Notes: generated from the letters alone by a model not told the origin. Positions 17,699 through 25,483 are shown, counted from the first letter of the stretch. The stretch: 64,000 nt of DNA from Kiritimatiellia bacterium (GCA_017454745.1 JAFTCL010000032.1:1-64000); one strand, 5' to 3'. Numbers and translations are program-made.

Positions 17699-18469
17699 TT
17701 ATTTCCTGTCGATGAAGGAGGCCTGGCCGCTGCCGATGCCGATGAGCGCGGTGACGACTTCCGAAGCCGCCGCCTCAAGGTTGGATATCTGGCGGGCGGC
17801 GCGGCGCCGGAACCAGGCGTAGAACGCCATGCAGGGGATGGCCACGAACAAACCGAAGATGGTGGTCACGATGGCTTGGGACACGCCGGTGGCCAGCACC
17901 ACGGGCTTGGCGCTGGCGACGTCGGTGGCGACCGATCCGAAAGCGGTGAGCATTCCCAGCACCGTGCCGAGCAGGCCCAGCAGCGGGGCGATGGTGGCGA
18001 TGTCGAGCAGGAATTCGGTCTGCCCCTGGATGCTTTCGGCCTGGCGGGCGCCCTCGGACTCGGCGGCGTCACGCAGCAAGGAGACGTCGCACTGTGGCAC
18101 GTTGCGCAGGCAGTCGAGCGCGGCCAGCACCACCGAAGCGAGCGGGCAGGGCTGGCGGTCGCATAGCCGCCGGGCTTCGTTGACCTCGTTGCCGCGGATT
18201 TTGGCCAGGATGTCGGCCAGCAGCGCGTGCGGGACGATGGCGCTGGAGCGTAGCGTGGTCATGAAATAAAAGACCATCGCCAGGGCGAAAATCGATACCG
18301 CGCCCAGCACCCACATGATCCAGCCGCCGTATTCCCACGCCTGGCGCAGGGACATTGCCGAGGCGCTCGCTTTTGCGGCGGCGGGCGCGGCTTCCGCCGC
18401 TGCCTGCGCGAAGGCGCTGCCTACCGTTGCCATACCGGCCACTAGACCGGCGGTTAATTTCTTCGTCAT
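17699..18469 (-). CDS. ExbB/TolQ/MotA-family proton channel protein
   Basis: The product has 256 residues from ATG 18469, chosen because AAAGGAGATGAAC lies just before it. A cleavable-looking N-terminal segment (MTKKLTAGLVAGMATVGSAFA) precedes three transmembrane helices: WIMWVLGAVSIFALAMVFYF, IAPLLGLLGTVLGMLTAF and IVTTIFGLFVAIPCMAFYAW. The middle helix with GLLGTVLGM is the family signature. An N-terminal signal-like extension is common in ExbB proteins of environmental bacteria. It forms the pentameric stator around the ExbD/TolR dimer. It lies 31 nt after argH and may be co-transcribed with it, although the two have no obvious functional link. Confidence 0.92.
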   Translation of the reverse strand: MTKKLTAGLVAGMATVGSAFAQAAAEAAPAAAKASASAMSLRQAWEYGGWIMWVLGAVSIFALAMVFYFMTTLRSSAIVPHALLADILAKIRGNEVNEARRLCDRQPCPLASVVLAALDCLRNVPQCDVSLLRDAAESEGARQAESIQGQTEFLLDIATIAPLLGLLGTVLGMLTAFGSVATDVASAKPVVLATGVSQAIVTTIFGLFVAIPCMAFYAWFRRRAARQISNLEAAASEVVTALIGIGSGQASFIDRK

Positions 18470-18500
18470 TTGTTCATCTCCTTTGGTTAACAGATAAAAA

Positions 18501-19892
18501 TCAACGGTTTTTGGCCGGTGCGGCAACCGGCCGCATCAGCTTTTCGAAAGCCTTTTCGGTGAATCTGCGACGTTCTCTGGCCCATTGGCGGACCTGTTTG
18601 ATCTTGTCGCGGTAGAAACAGAAGCACAGCCCCCCGGTGGCGCCTTCGTGGGTCTTGGCGGCGACCGCCGCGTCCGGGTCGGCGGACTCAAGGTCGTCCA
18701 AATGCGAGCGCACGTACTGGTACGCCTCCCGGAAGGGCATCCCGCCCGCCACCAGCTCCAGCGCCTTGTCGGTGGCGAACACGCCGGGGATGAATCCGGC
18801 GCGCAGCTTGTCCGGGCGGACTTCGAGCGACTCCACGAGCAGGCGCATGATGCGCAGCGACGCGCGGGTTACCCGCAACCCCTCCATGTACAGCTCCTTG
18901 GTGTCCTGAAGATCCCGGTTGTAGCCGCCGGGCATTCCGGTGAGCAGGGTGTTCGCCGTGGCGGCGTAACCCTGCACCAGCGCGGCTTTGGCGCGGATCA
19001 GTTCCAGCACGTCGGGGTTGTACTTTTGGGGCATGATGCTGCTGCCGGTGCAAAGGTCGCGCGGCAGCACGAAATAGCCGAATTCCGGCATCGAGAACAA
19101 AATCAGGTCCTGCGCCAGCCGCGATAGGCTGATCATGATTTGCGAGCAGGCCGCCAGCAGGAACGCCTCGTCCTTGCCGCGGGCGTTGCTGGCGTGCATG
19201 ACATTGTGGTGCGGCCGGGCGAACCCCAGCAGCCGGGCGGTAAGCTGGCGGTCCAGCGGCAACGGCACCCCGTAACCGGCGGCGGAGCCGAGCGGGCAGA
19301 GGTCGTTGTACACGTAGGCGGCCTCGACCATCAGCAGGTCGTCCAGCAGCAATTCGGCGTAAGCGGTGGACCACACGCCCACGGAATTGGGCATCGCGGG
19401 CTGGAGGTGCGTGCGCCCCACCATCGGCAGCATCTTGTGCCGTTTGCCGAAAGCGGCCAGGGCCTCGGCCAGACTGGCGACCTCTTCGGTCAGCCCCAGC
19501 AGCTGGTCTTTGACGTGGAGGCGGATGTCCACCGCGACTTGGTCGTTGCGGCTGCGCCCGGTGTGGATTTTGCGGCCCAGATCGCCCAGCCGCTCGGTCA
19601 GCCGCCGCTCCACCGCCAGATGCACGTCCTGGTCGGCGGCGGTGATAGTGAATTTCCCGGCCTTGGCCTCGGCGATGATGTCCGACAGCGCGGCCACCAC
19701 TTGGTTGCGTTCTTCTGTAGTCAGAACCGGGGGCTTGACGCGCATTCTGGAGAGCATCGTGACGTGGGCGGCGGTGCCAAGGCAGTCCCACACCGCCAAA
19801 TCCAGGTCCAGCACCGGGTCTTTACCCACCGTAAAGTCCAGCACGTCGGGGTTGATCTTTCCGATCAGCGTTTTTTGGTCCTCTTTCTTCAC
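18501..19892 (-). CDS. argH: Argininosuccinate lyase
   Basis: The product has 463 residues, normal for the family. It cleaves argininosuccinate to arginine and fumarate, the last step of arginine synthesis. The fumarase/aspartase superfamily signature GSSIMPQKYNPD is present, with the catalytic serine loop and lysine. GRTHLQPAMP carries the catalytic Thr-His pair, and GRSRNDQVAVD is also present. All expected conserved blocks are intact. No argG or other arginine gene lies nearby. The gene is upstream of exbB in the same direction. Confidence 0.96.
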   Translation of the reverse strand: MKKEDQKTLIGKINPDVLDFTVGKDPVLDLDLAVWDCLGTAAHVTMLSRMRVKPPVLTTEERNQVVAALSDIIAEAKAGKFTITAADQDVHLAVERRLTERLGDLGRKIHTGRSRNDQVAVDIRLHVKDQLLGLTEEVASLAEALAAFGKRHKMLPMVGRTHLQPAMPNSVGVWSTAYAELLLDDLLMVEAAYVYNDLCPLGSAAGYGVPLPLDRQLTARLLGFARPHHNVMHASNARGKDEAFLLAACSQIMISLSRLAQDLILFSMPEFGYFVLPRDLCTGSSIMPQKYNPDVLELIRAKAALVQGYAATANTLLTGMPGGYNRDLQDTKELYMEGLRVTRASLRIMRLLVESLEVRPDKLRAGFIPGVFATDKALELVAGGMPFREAYQYVRSHLDDLESADPDAAVAAKTHEGATGGLCFCFYRDKIKQVRQWARERRRFTEKAFEKLMRPVAAPAKNR

Positions 19893-19911
19893 AGCAAATC
19901 CTCAACAAACC

Positions 19912-21123
19912 CTACTTGCGCGGCTTTTTCTTTTTGCCCGAAGGCTCCGGTTCCGGCGGCAGCCGCAACTCCGCACCGTCCGCGGTCTGCGCTTCCATCG
20001 CCCGCAGCGCGTCGTCCGCCGCCAACAGCAGTTTCACCAGTTCGCCCGGTTTCCTGCCCTTCGCAAAGGCCAGCAGGAAAGCCTCGTATGCCTTGGAAAC
20101 AGCAAGAAATGTGCCATCTCGGCCCATCGCCGCGAGTTTCACCAGCCCGGCCTGCCGCAACGCCGCTTCCCGGTAAACGGGGTCGGACGCATGCCGCAGC
20201 GCGTCCTGAAAAGAAACCCCGTTAAACAATGGTGCGTCTATGATATCAGAAACGGCGGGGAAAAGCAAGAGCGATGAGCGAAAACGGCGCACCATTCCTT
20301 TGGTGGTCAGCCCGGGCACGATTACCGTGCGCCGCGCGTCGTCCATTTTGCGGTCGAGCCAGACGTCGAAGGCCGCGGGATCTGGACTTCCCGCCAGGTG
20401 CGCGGCGATTTCCCGCACGTCCCATTCGCGCCCTGCGGCGGCGGCCCGCAGCATCCGCTCCAGGGCGGAGACGCCGTTCTTTTTGTCCAGCAGCCATCCG
20501 GTCAGCGCCCCGGCCACCGCGGGTTCGGCCGAGGCCGCCGCCGAGTCAAGCTCGAGCAGTTCGGCGGCCGGCGGCAGACAGGCGTGCGACCACAGCAGCA
20601 GGGTGCGGTCCAGGTCGGGCTGTCTGGACTCGCGCTCGGAATAGTGGGCCAGTCCGGCGGCCAGCCAGGCGGGGAGCTTGCCGGGGGGTACGGACGGGGC
20701 GTCAATCTGGGCGTCGGCCACCCAGATCCGGAGCAGGGACTCGCAAACCGCCTCTTTTAACTTGGCCAGATCCGCGCCTTCGGGGTCGGGAAGCTCGATG
20801 CGCTCCTTGACCGCCCCCGTGGCGGCATCCCGGAAATGGATAGCCCGGACGGTCTGTTCGCGGTTGGTGGCCGAACCGACGGCGATTTCGAGCTGGCCGT
20901 TGTTTGCCGTGAATTCCAGCCCGGTGGTGCGGGTAAGCGACTGCCTCACCCGGTCGGCGAAGATCATCACCGGGAAACGGTAGGCTGCACGCGCCGCCGG
21001 CGCCTGCACCACGATGCGCCCGTCCTTGGAGTAAACCGGCATCGCCGCGCCGAGCCCGGGAACTGCTGCCGGTGCGCCAAGGAAGAACGAGAACCAAACC
21101 AAAACTGCGGCAAAAGCTTTCAT
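19912..21123 (-). CDS. Exported protein of unknown function, peptidase-MA-like region
   Basis: The product has 403 residues. It begins with a signal peptide (MKAFAAVLVWFSFFLGAPAA) and ends in a Lys/Pro-rich tail (PSGKKKKPRK). LPAWLAAGLAHYSERESRQ resembles the W-L-x-x-G-x-A-x-Y block found after the HExxH site in peptidase-MA-like proteins. I see no HExxH, so it may be a non-catalytic relative. The start is odd: the ATG at 21123 has no Shine-Dalgarno and lies only about 20 nt after the intrinsic terminator of the RRM gene. Expression must come from read-through or from a promoter inside that gene. It is followed by argH after 19 nt. Confidence 0.6.
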   Translation of the reverse strand: MKAFAAVLVWFSFFLGAPAAVPGLGAAMPVYSKDGRIVVQAPAARAAYRFPVMIFADRVRQSLTRTTGLEFTANNGQLEIAVGSATNREQTVRAIHFRDAATGAVKERIELPDPEGADLAKLKEAVCESLLRIWVADAQIDAPSVPPGKLPAWLAAGLAHYSERESRQPDLDRTLLLWSHACLPPAAELLELDSAAASAEPAVAGALTGWLLDKKNGVSALERMLRAAAAGREWDVREIAAHLAGSPDPAAFDVWLDRKMDDARRTVIVPGLTTKGMVRRFRSSLLLFPAVSDIIDAPLFNGVSFQDALRHASDPVYREAALRQAGLVKLAAMGRDGTFLAVSKAYEAFLLAFAKGRKPGELVKLLLAADDALRAMEAQTADGAELRLPPEPEPSGKKKKPRK

Positions 21124-21133
21124 CGTGTAACAA

Positions 21134-21166
21134 AACCAAAAAAGCCGCCCCTGGATCAGGAGCGGC
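21134..21166 (-). terminator. Intrinsic terminator of the RRM gene
   Basis: On the minus strand GCCGC(T)CCT pairs with AGG(G)GCGGC across a GATC-containing loop (21166 to 21144), followed by a run of six T (21143-21138) and further T-rich sequence. It lies just downstream of the RRM gene stop at 21181. Confidence 0.8.
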
Positions 21167-21180
21167 CCTTTATTCGGGGT

Positions 21181-21513
21181 CTACCAACGGGTTTCACGCC
21201 GCCCGCCTGCGGGTCCGCGGCCGCCGCCAAATCCCCGGCCGCCGCCATATCCGCCGCGGCGCTCTTCGCGAGGTTTCGGCTGAGACTCGTTCACGCGGAT
21301 CGCGCGCCCGTCCAGCTCTTTGCCGTTCAAGGCGTCGATCGCCGCCTGGGCTTGAGCGTTATCGGGCATCTCGACGAATCCGAAACCCTTGGAGCGGCCA
21401 GACATGCGGTCCACAACCACCCGGGCCGCGCTCACTTCGCCGTAAACCGCGAAAGCGCTCTTGAGAGCTTCATCAGTAGTCGAGTAGGCAAGATTGCCAA
21501 CGTAGATGTCCAT
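21181..21513 (-). CDS. RRM-type RNA-binding protein with glycine/arginine-rich tail
   Basis: The product has 110 residues. A single RRM domain spans residues 1-80, with RNP2 IYVGNL at 3-8 and RNP1 KGFGFVEM near 43-50. The C-terminal tail is Arg/Gly-rich (GGYGGGRGFGGGRGPAGG). This is the usual form of bacterial cold-inducible RRM proteins, which bind single-stranded RNA, probably as chaperones. AAGGA lies upstream of the ATG at 21513. The gene ends in a strong intrinsic terminator, so it is probably a highly expressed single-gene transcript. Confidence 0.93.
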   Translation of the reverse strand: MDIYVGNLAYSTTDEALKSAFAVYGEVSAARVVVDRMSGRSKGFGFVEMPDNAQAQAAIDALNGKELDGRAIRVNESQPKPREERRGGYGGGRGFGGGRGPAGGRRETRW

Positions 21514-21829
21514 CTGTTATGTCCTTCTGTGTACACAATGCCATGTCTTTTCTGTGCTGGCGAAATCGGAATCCATGGCTTTCCCGACACCGTAGGCACC
21601 CGCCTATTTTCTCGACCCGCCGGCCTGTCCGGCGGATCAGACGACCCCTTTTGGAATCTCCAGCAAAACCTTTACCGACCGCTGCCGGGCGCAACAAACG
21701 CCTTTCGCAATCAGTAGCATGGAAATATACCCCATTTTGTGGGCGGTGTCAATGCAAAACGCCGGCGAATTCGAAAAAATAAAAAAATGTACTTTATCGC
21801 GGCGGCGGTTTTTGTTACAATTCCCCGTC
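21514..21829. other. Divergent intergenic region between RRM and lipoprotein genes
   Basis: No plausible gene is seen in these 316 bases. The right end carries an extended -10 element reading plus (TGT followed by TACAAT at 21816-21821). Its predicted start falls at about 21828, almost on the ATG of the lipoprotein gene at 21830, and no Shine-Dalgarno precedes that ATG. The lipoprotein-xerD transcript may therefore be leaderless. The RRM promoter must lie in the left half but I cannot place it with confidence. Confidence 0.4.
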
Positions 21830-22129
21830 ATGAAAGCGATTTTCACACTTTTGGCGGCGGCGGCGCTGCTGGCGGCCGGTTGCCGGGTCTCCGACAAGCG
21901 GGAAATGACCGTTAACCTGCCCGGGATGGCGTCGCAAGCGGACATTGAAGCGGTTCGCAAGGCGGTAACCGCCCTGCCGGGCATAGAAAAAGATTCGCTG
22001 GCGTTCGGCAGCGGCCGGCTGACCCTAACCTACGACTCGATGCAGGTGGCGAAAAAGAACATCGAAATCGCCATCGCCGAGGCGGGGTTCGACGCCAACG
22101 GCATTAAGGCCGTGCCGCAAAAGAAGTAG
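21830..22129 (+). CDS. Small lipoprotein with HMA-like fold lacking the CxxC site
   Basis: The product has 99 residues from ATG 21830. The frame extends further upstream, but the lipoprotein signal MKAIFTLLAAAALLAAGC starts here. After the acylated Cys comes a 65-residue domain resembling heavy-metal-associated (HMA) domains in pattern: MTVNLPGMASQADIEAVRKA, then LPGIEKDSLAF, LTLTYD and IEIAIAEAGF. In metal-binding HMA domains the loop reads GMxCxxC; here it is GMASQAD with no cysteine. Metal binding by that site is therefore unlikely, and the fold has probably been reused. xerD starts 8 nt downstream in the same transcript. Confidence 0.75.
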   Translation: MKAIFTLLAAAALLAAGCRVSDKREMTVNLPGMASQADIEAVRKAVTALPGIEKDSLAFGSGRLTLTYDSMQVAKKNIEIAIAEAGFDANGIKAVPQKK

Positions 22130-22137
22130 GTCCCGTC

Positions 22138-23028
22138 ATGCGCGCCGCGGTTGGCAGATTCCTCGATTACCTCGCCTATGAGCGGGGGTTGTCGGAGCAT
22201 ACCCGCGTGGCGTATGAAAACGACCTTCGCCAGTTCGCGGACTTTTTGTCCGAAAAAGGGTTGGGCCGTTTCCGCGAGGTAACCCGCGACCACGTGGCGG
22301 CGTTTCTGTCTGATTTGCGTCGGCGCGGGTTTGCGGTCGGCACCCGTATCCGGCGTTTGGCCGCGATCAAGGTGCTGTTCGGATATCTGGAGAGCGTCGG
22401 CGATGTTCCGTCCAATGTCACTTCTCTGGTGGCCTCGCCCGCGCGCGGTCGGCGGTTGCCGCATATCGTCAGCGAGGCGGATGTCCGTCAGTTGCTGCAG
22501 TCCATTCCCGGCGACAACGCCGCCGGAATCCGCGACCGCGCGATGCTGGAGACTTTGTACGCCTGCGGCTTGCGGGTGTCGGAACTGGCCGTGCTTTCCC
22601 TGCCGGATCTGAATCTGGCCGAACGGTTAATCCGGTGCGAGGGCAAGGGCGGCAAACAGCGGGTGGTGCCGATCGGGCGGACCGCCGCGGAGTGGCTGGA
22701 GCGGTACCTTTGCGAAGCCCGCCCGACGCTTTTGAAAAAGGGCGGGCGAACCCAGACCGTGTTTCTGACCCGCTTCGGCCGCGGTTTCACGCGCCAGGGG
22801 ATTTTTAAGATGCTGGGGAAGCGCGCGGTGGAGTCCGGCATCGCCCAGCATCTCTCCCCGCATGTGCTGCGGCACTGTTTCGCGAGCCACCTGCTCGACC
22901 ACGGCGCACAACTCCGGGCGATACAGGAAATGCTAGGCCACGCCAACATTGCCACGACGCAAATCTACACCCATGTCGCAACGGCCAAAATCGCAGAAAT
23001 CCATGCACGCTTTCACCCCCGGGGCTGA
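22138..23028 (+). CDS. xerD: Tyrosine recombinase XerD-type
   Basis: The product has 296 residues, the standard Xer length. An N-terminal SAM-like core-binding domain (FLDYLAYERGLSEHTRVAYE) precedes the catalytic domain. All catalytic residues are visible: Arg in ACGLRVSEL, Lys in GKGGKQRVVP, His-x-x-Arg in LSPHVLRHCF, His in MLGHANI and Tyr in TTQIYTHV. The C-terminal end TTQIYTHVATAKIAEIHARFHPRG is closer to XerD than XerC. Xer recombinases resolve chromosome dimers at dif. No integron, phage or attachment site is seen beside it, so it is most likely the housekeeping enzyme. The CRISPR array promoter begins 31 nt after its stop. Confidence 0.9.
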   Translation: MRAAVGRFLDYLAYERGLSEHTRVAYENDLRQFADFLSEKGLGRFREVTRDHVAAFLSDLRRRGFAVGTRIRRLAAIKVLFGYLESVGDVPSNVTSLVASPARGRRLPHIVSEADVRQLLQSIPGDNAAGIRDRAMLETLYACGLRVSELAVLSLPDLNLAERLIRCEGKGGKQRVVPIGRTAAEWLERYLCEARPTLLKKGGRTQTVFLTRFGRGFTRQGIFKMLGKRAVESGIAQHLSPHVLRHCFASHLLDHGAQLRAIQEMLGHANIATTQIYTHVATAKIAEIHARFHPRG

Positions 23029-23059
23029 AAAATTTGAATCAGATGCCTAGTGTGTATTA

Positions 23060-23088
23060 TTGACTCTACGATGAATGTATGTTATTAT
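23060..23088 (+). promoter_or_regulatory. Promoter of the CRISPR array
   Basis: TTGACT (23060-23065) and TATTAT (23083-23088) are spaced by exactly 17 nt. The predicted start, about 23095, falls inside the degenerate first repeat, whose altered left part begins at 23090 directly after the -10 element. This sets the array transcription direction as plus, matching the strand predicted from the tracrRNA. Confidence 0.75.
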
Positions 23089-23089
23089 A

Positions 23090-24355
23090 AACTAAATTTT
23101 TGGTTCTTTGACATTCTTTGTGAAACTTGCGAGAACGGCTTCACGCGCAGCCGCTTCAGGTGTTTCAGTGTTTGGTTCTTTGACATTCTTTGTGAAACAC
23201 CTTGAACTGCGCCTTGAGTTGTAGTAGATCCAGTTTCAGTGTTTGGTTCTTTGACATTCTTTGTGAAACGGCCGAAGGGAGCGAACATCATCATTGCCAT
23301 AGGTAGTTTCAGTGTTTGGTTCTTTGACATTCTTTGTGAAACTTGGCCGCAGGTGCAATGTCTGCCGCTGGTCAGATGTTTCAGTGTTTGGTTCTTTGAC
23401 ATTCTTTGTGAAACTAGCAAGTCTAATCGCCGACGGCCTGCTAATACAGGTTTCAGTGTTTGGTTCTTTGACATTCTTTGTGAAACCTTCTTGCATTTCT
23501 CCGTCCTCCGCAGGCTCACGCCGGTTTCAGTGTTTGGTTCTTTGACATTCTTTGTGAAACGGGAAACGGGCGGCTGGCACTGTTCCCACCGTAGTTTCAG
23601 TGTTTGGTTCTTTGACATTCTTTGTGAAACGCATGGCATAAGGATTTGTTTACCAACGCTCTTCCATGTTTCAGTGTTTGGTTCTTTGACATTCTTTGTG
23701 AAACCGATTCAGAAGGTCGCCGAGATCGGCGTAAAACTGGTTTCAGTGTTTGGTTCTTTGACATTCTTTGTGAAACCTACACCCGCGATATGGTGTGCGA
23801 GCGCCTCAACGTGGTTTCAGTGTTTGGTTCTTTGACATTCTTTGTGAAACCGTCAAGCGTAGTGACAAGCGGAACGTAAAACACGGGTTTCAGTGTTTGG
23901 TTCTTTGACATTCTTTGTGAAACCACCCGCCGGCGGTGTGTTGTAATGGGGGGGACAGGTTTCAGTGTTTGGTTCTTTGACATTCTTTGTGAAACCTGGA
24001 GGACCGCCTCGGCCGCCGCGTGAGCGGCTGTTTCAGTGTTTGGTTCTTTGACATTCTTTGTGAAACCGATGCGCCGCTGGTGACGGTGGCGGTGCCGGCC
24101 AGTTTCAGTGTTTGGTTCTTTGACATTCTTTGTGAAACTCGTCCAACTGCTGCGTGACGGTCCGCATCGAGAAGTTTCAGTGTTTGGTTCTTTGACATTC
24201 TTTGTGAAACCTACACGGACGGGGAGTTCCGTGCGCTCTTCTTGTGTTTCAGTGTTTGGTTCTTTGACATTCTTTGTGAAACAGGTTGGTATGTCTGCAC
24301 GTAAGAAGAATACAAAATGTTTCAGTGTTTGGTTCTTTGACATTCTTTGTGAAAC
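23090..24355 (+). CRISPR. Type II-B CRISPR array, 18 repeats and 17 spacers
   Basis: The 37-bp repeat starts GTTTCAGTGTTTGG and ends CTTTGTGAAAC, so the ends are complementary. Repeats 2-18 are identical. Repeat 1 (23090-23126) differs at about six of its first nine bases. Repeats start at 23090, 23162, 23233, 23306, 23378, 23450, 23524, 23594, 23668, 23740, 23814, 23887, 23959, 24030, 24102, 24174, 24246 and 24319. Spacers are 33-37 nt and all differ. Promoter position and tracrRNA strand show plus-strand transcription. The degenerate repeat is therefore at the 5' end, as described for types II-B and II-C, where spacer insertion is thought to occur at the opposite, 3' end. Spacer origins cannot be told without a search. 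Confidence 0.99.
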
Positions 24356-24365
24356 CGTGATTGAG

Positions 24366-24387
24366 ACCCTTGTTTTTAAAGGGTTTT
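24366..24387 (+). terminator. Probable terminator of the CRISPR array transcript
   Basis: ACCCTT (24366-24371) can pair with AAGGGT (24379-24384) across a 7-nt U-rich loop, followed by TTTC. It lies 11 nt after the last repeat and before the tracrRNA. The stem is short, so termination may be partial. Confidence 0.5.
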
Positions 24388-24476
24388 CTGCGGTCTTCGC
24401 CCCCAAAAAACTTCTAATCTCAAAAGATTGCGCTTTTATAGTTGCTTTTTGAGAAAATTAGGAGTAATCTACTTTC

Positions 24477-24571
24477 ATTGATTTTGCGAACTGTTTTGTC
24501 AAAGAACCGTTAAGCTGAAATCATCTAAAATCAAGTTTGAACCGCCCTCCGCTTTGCGTGGCGGTTTTTTG
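24477..24571 (+). ncRNA. Predicted tracrRNA of the type II-B system
   Basis: TGTCAAAGAACC (24497-24508) is the exact reverse complement of repeat positions 13-24. CTGAAAT (24515-24521) pairs with repeat positions 1-7, including one G-U pair. The two duplexes are separated by an unpaired GTTAAG facing TGTTT of the repeat, giving the lower stem, bulge and upper stem typical of crRNA:tracrRNA pairs. Downstream, ACCGCC (24541-24546) pairs with GGCGGT (24560-24565) and is followed by T6, a clear intrinsic terminator on the plus strand. A weak promoter candidate, TTGCTT-N17-TAATCT, lies at 24442-24470; the 5' end near 24477 is approximate. The element lies between the array and cas4, as expected for type II loci. 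Confidence 0.85.
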
Positions 24572-24602
24572 TTTTCATGTTTCTCCTAGAATGTTTCACC
24601 TT

Positions 24603-25190
24603 TCAAAACCGGTCATTGCAGTACTTGATGTATTCGCATTGACCGCATTTTGACGCTGTCGAGTCAGAGTCGGGGAAGGATTCGTTTCCAATGATCGCCA
24701 TAAGACGTTTCCGGGTCTCTTCAAAAAGCGCGTAATGGTTCTTCTCATTCTCAAACGTGATGATTTTACCGTTTTCCCCTAATAAAACAATGGCCCGTCG
24801 AAACGGTTTGCCGAACTGTTCTTCCGCCAAAAGACCGTAGGCCATCAGTTGAGTGATAACACCACGTTGGGAATTGGGCATCCGCTCTTTGAATTCAACC
24901 GGAATGACCTGATCCTCTCCCACAAGAATCATATCAGCGGTTCCATGCAGGGCATAGCGCTCAGAAACGAGTTTAACATTAAAACAGGTTTCCGCATGGC
25001 TAATCCCGAATCGGCTCAAGGTTCTACGGCGCATCAAACGTTCAATACGAGCATGATGATCAATTCCCTGTTGGACCCACAAGGGCGTTGCGGGATTGAT
25101 CTTCGCAACCATATGAAAATAGGGGATGCGCGGGCAGAAGCAGAACTGCCGCAACAGGGAAACGGAAACGCTATAGGGTTGAAAAGTCAT
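24603..25190 (-). CDS. cas4: Cas4 family exonuclease
   Basis: The product has 195 residues from ATG 25190 (MTFQPYSVSVSLLRQF), which overlaps the end of cas2 by 20 nt. An upstream in-frame ATG would run deep into cas2 and is rejected. Cas4 features are present: an N-terminal Cys in FCFCPRIPYF, the RecB-type nuclease core HGTADMILVGEDQVIPVEFKE with Asp and the E-x-K pair, and the C-terminal cluster CGQCEYIKYC. Four cysteines could hold an iron-sulfur cluster. Cas4 trims prespacers and helps choose PAM-adjacent fragments. Its presence next to cas9 is the defining mark of subtype II-B. It is the last gene of the cas operon. Confidence 0.95.
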   Translation of the reverse strand: MTFQPYSVSVSLLRQFCFCPRIPYFHMVAKINPATPLWVQQGIDHHARIERLMRRRTLSRFGISHAETCFNVKLVSERYALHGTADMILVGEDQVIPVEFKERMPNSQRGVITQLMAYGLLAEEQFGKPFRRAIVLLGENGKIITFENEKNHYALFEETRKRLMAIIGNESFPDSDSTASKCGQCEYIKYCNDRF

Positions 25191-25482
25191 GATAAACCGG
25201 AAAATCCTTTTCAATCGTGTAACCGAACCCGCATCCCTCCCCAATCCGTTTTCGAATTCCAACGGGAATCGCAAAGGCTCGGTCGGTATCGGGGTCCAAC
25301 AGTTCTGTGAAAAGCGTGTGGATGGCCCGTCTTTCTGCCAGCGTTACATAGCCCCAGAAAACAGACTCTTGAATACCGGAAAGGCCTAAATCTTTCAACG
25401 AATCGGCCAGACGGGTTCTCGCTTTGTTGTTTTTGACATCGTAGCAAACCAGGGTTTCCTGATAAAGGTCTCCGACTTTCAT
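25171..25482 (-). CDS. cas2: CRISPR-associated endoribonuclease-fold protein Cas2
   Basis: The product has 103 residues from ATG 25482, one base after the cas1 stop. An in-frame start 45 nt upstream would overlap cas1 and is not preferred. The ferredoxin-like fold is evident from ETLVCYDVKNNKARTRLADS, where the Asp of YDV is the conserved Cas2 aspartate, then LGLSGIQESVFWGYVT and DRAFAIPV. Cas2 dimerises and bridges Cas1 dimers in the integrase that inserts new spacers. It lies between cas1 and cas4, with overlaps that imply coupled translation. Confidence 0.96.
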   Translation of the reverse strand: MKVGDLYQETLVCYDVKNNKARTRLADSLKDLGLSGIQESVFWGYVTLAERRAIHTLFTELLDPDTDRAFAIPVGIRKRIGEGCGFGYTIEKDFPVYHDFSTL

Positions 25483-25483
25483 T

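Noticed and set aside
22138..23028. XerD-like recombinase as integrase of a mobile element carrying the CRISPR locus
   Set aside because: Sequence end and length fit housekeeping XerD, and no attachment repeats or other mobility genes are seen nearby.
23090..24355. TTGACA in every repeat as an internal -35 for individual crRNA promoters, as in some type II-C arrays
   Set aside because: The matching -10 would fall at spacer positions 5-10, which vary and do not resemble TATAAT. There is also no extended -10 at the repeat end.
23085..24452. Several open frames on both strands across the CRISPR array with repeated VSVFGSLTFFV or SQRMSKNQTLK blocks
   Set aside because: They are translations of the 37-bp repeat in different frames; the repeat structure and spacers explain them fully.
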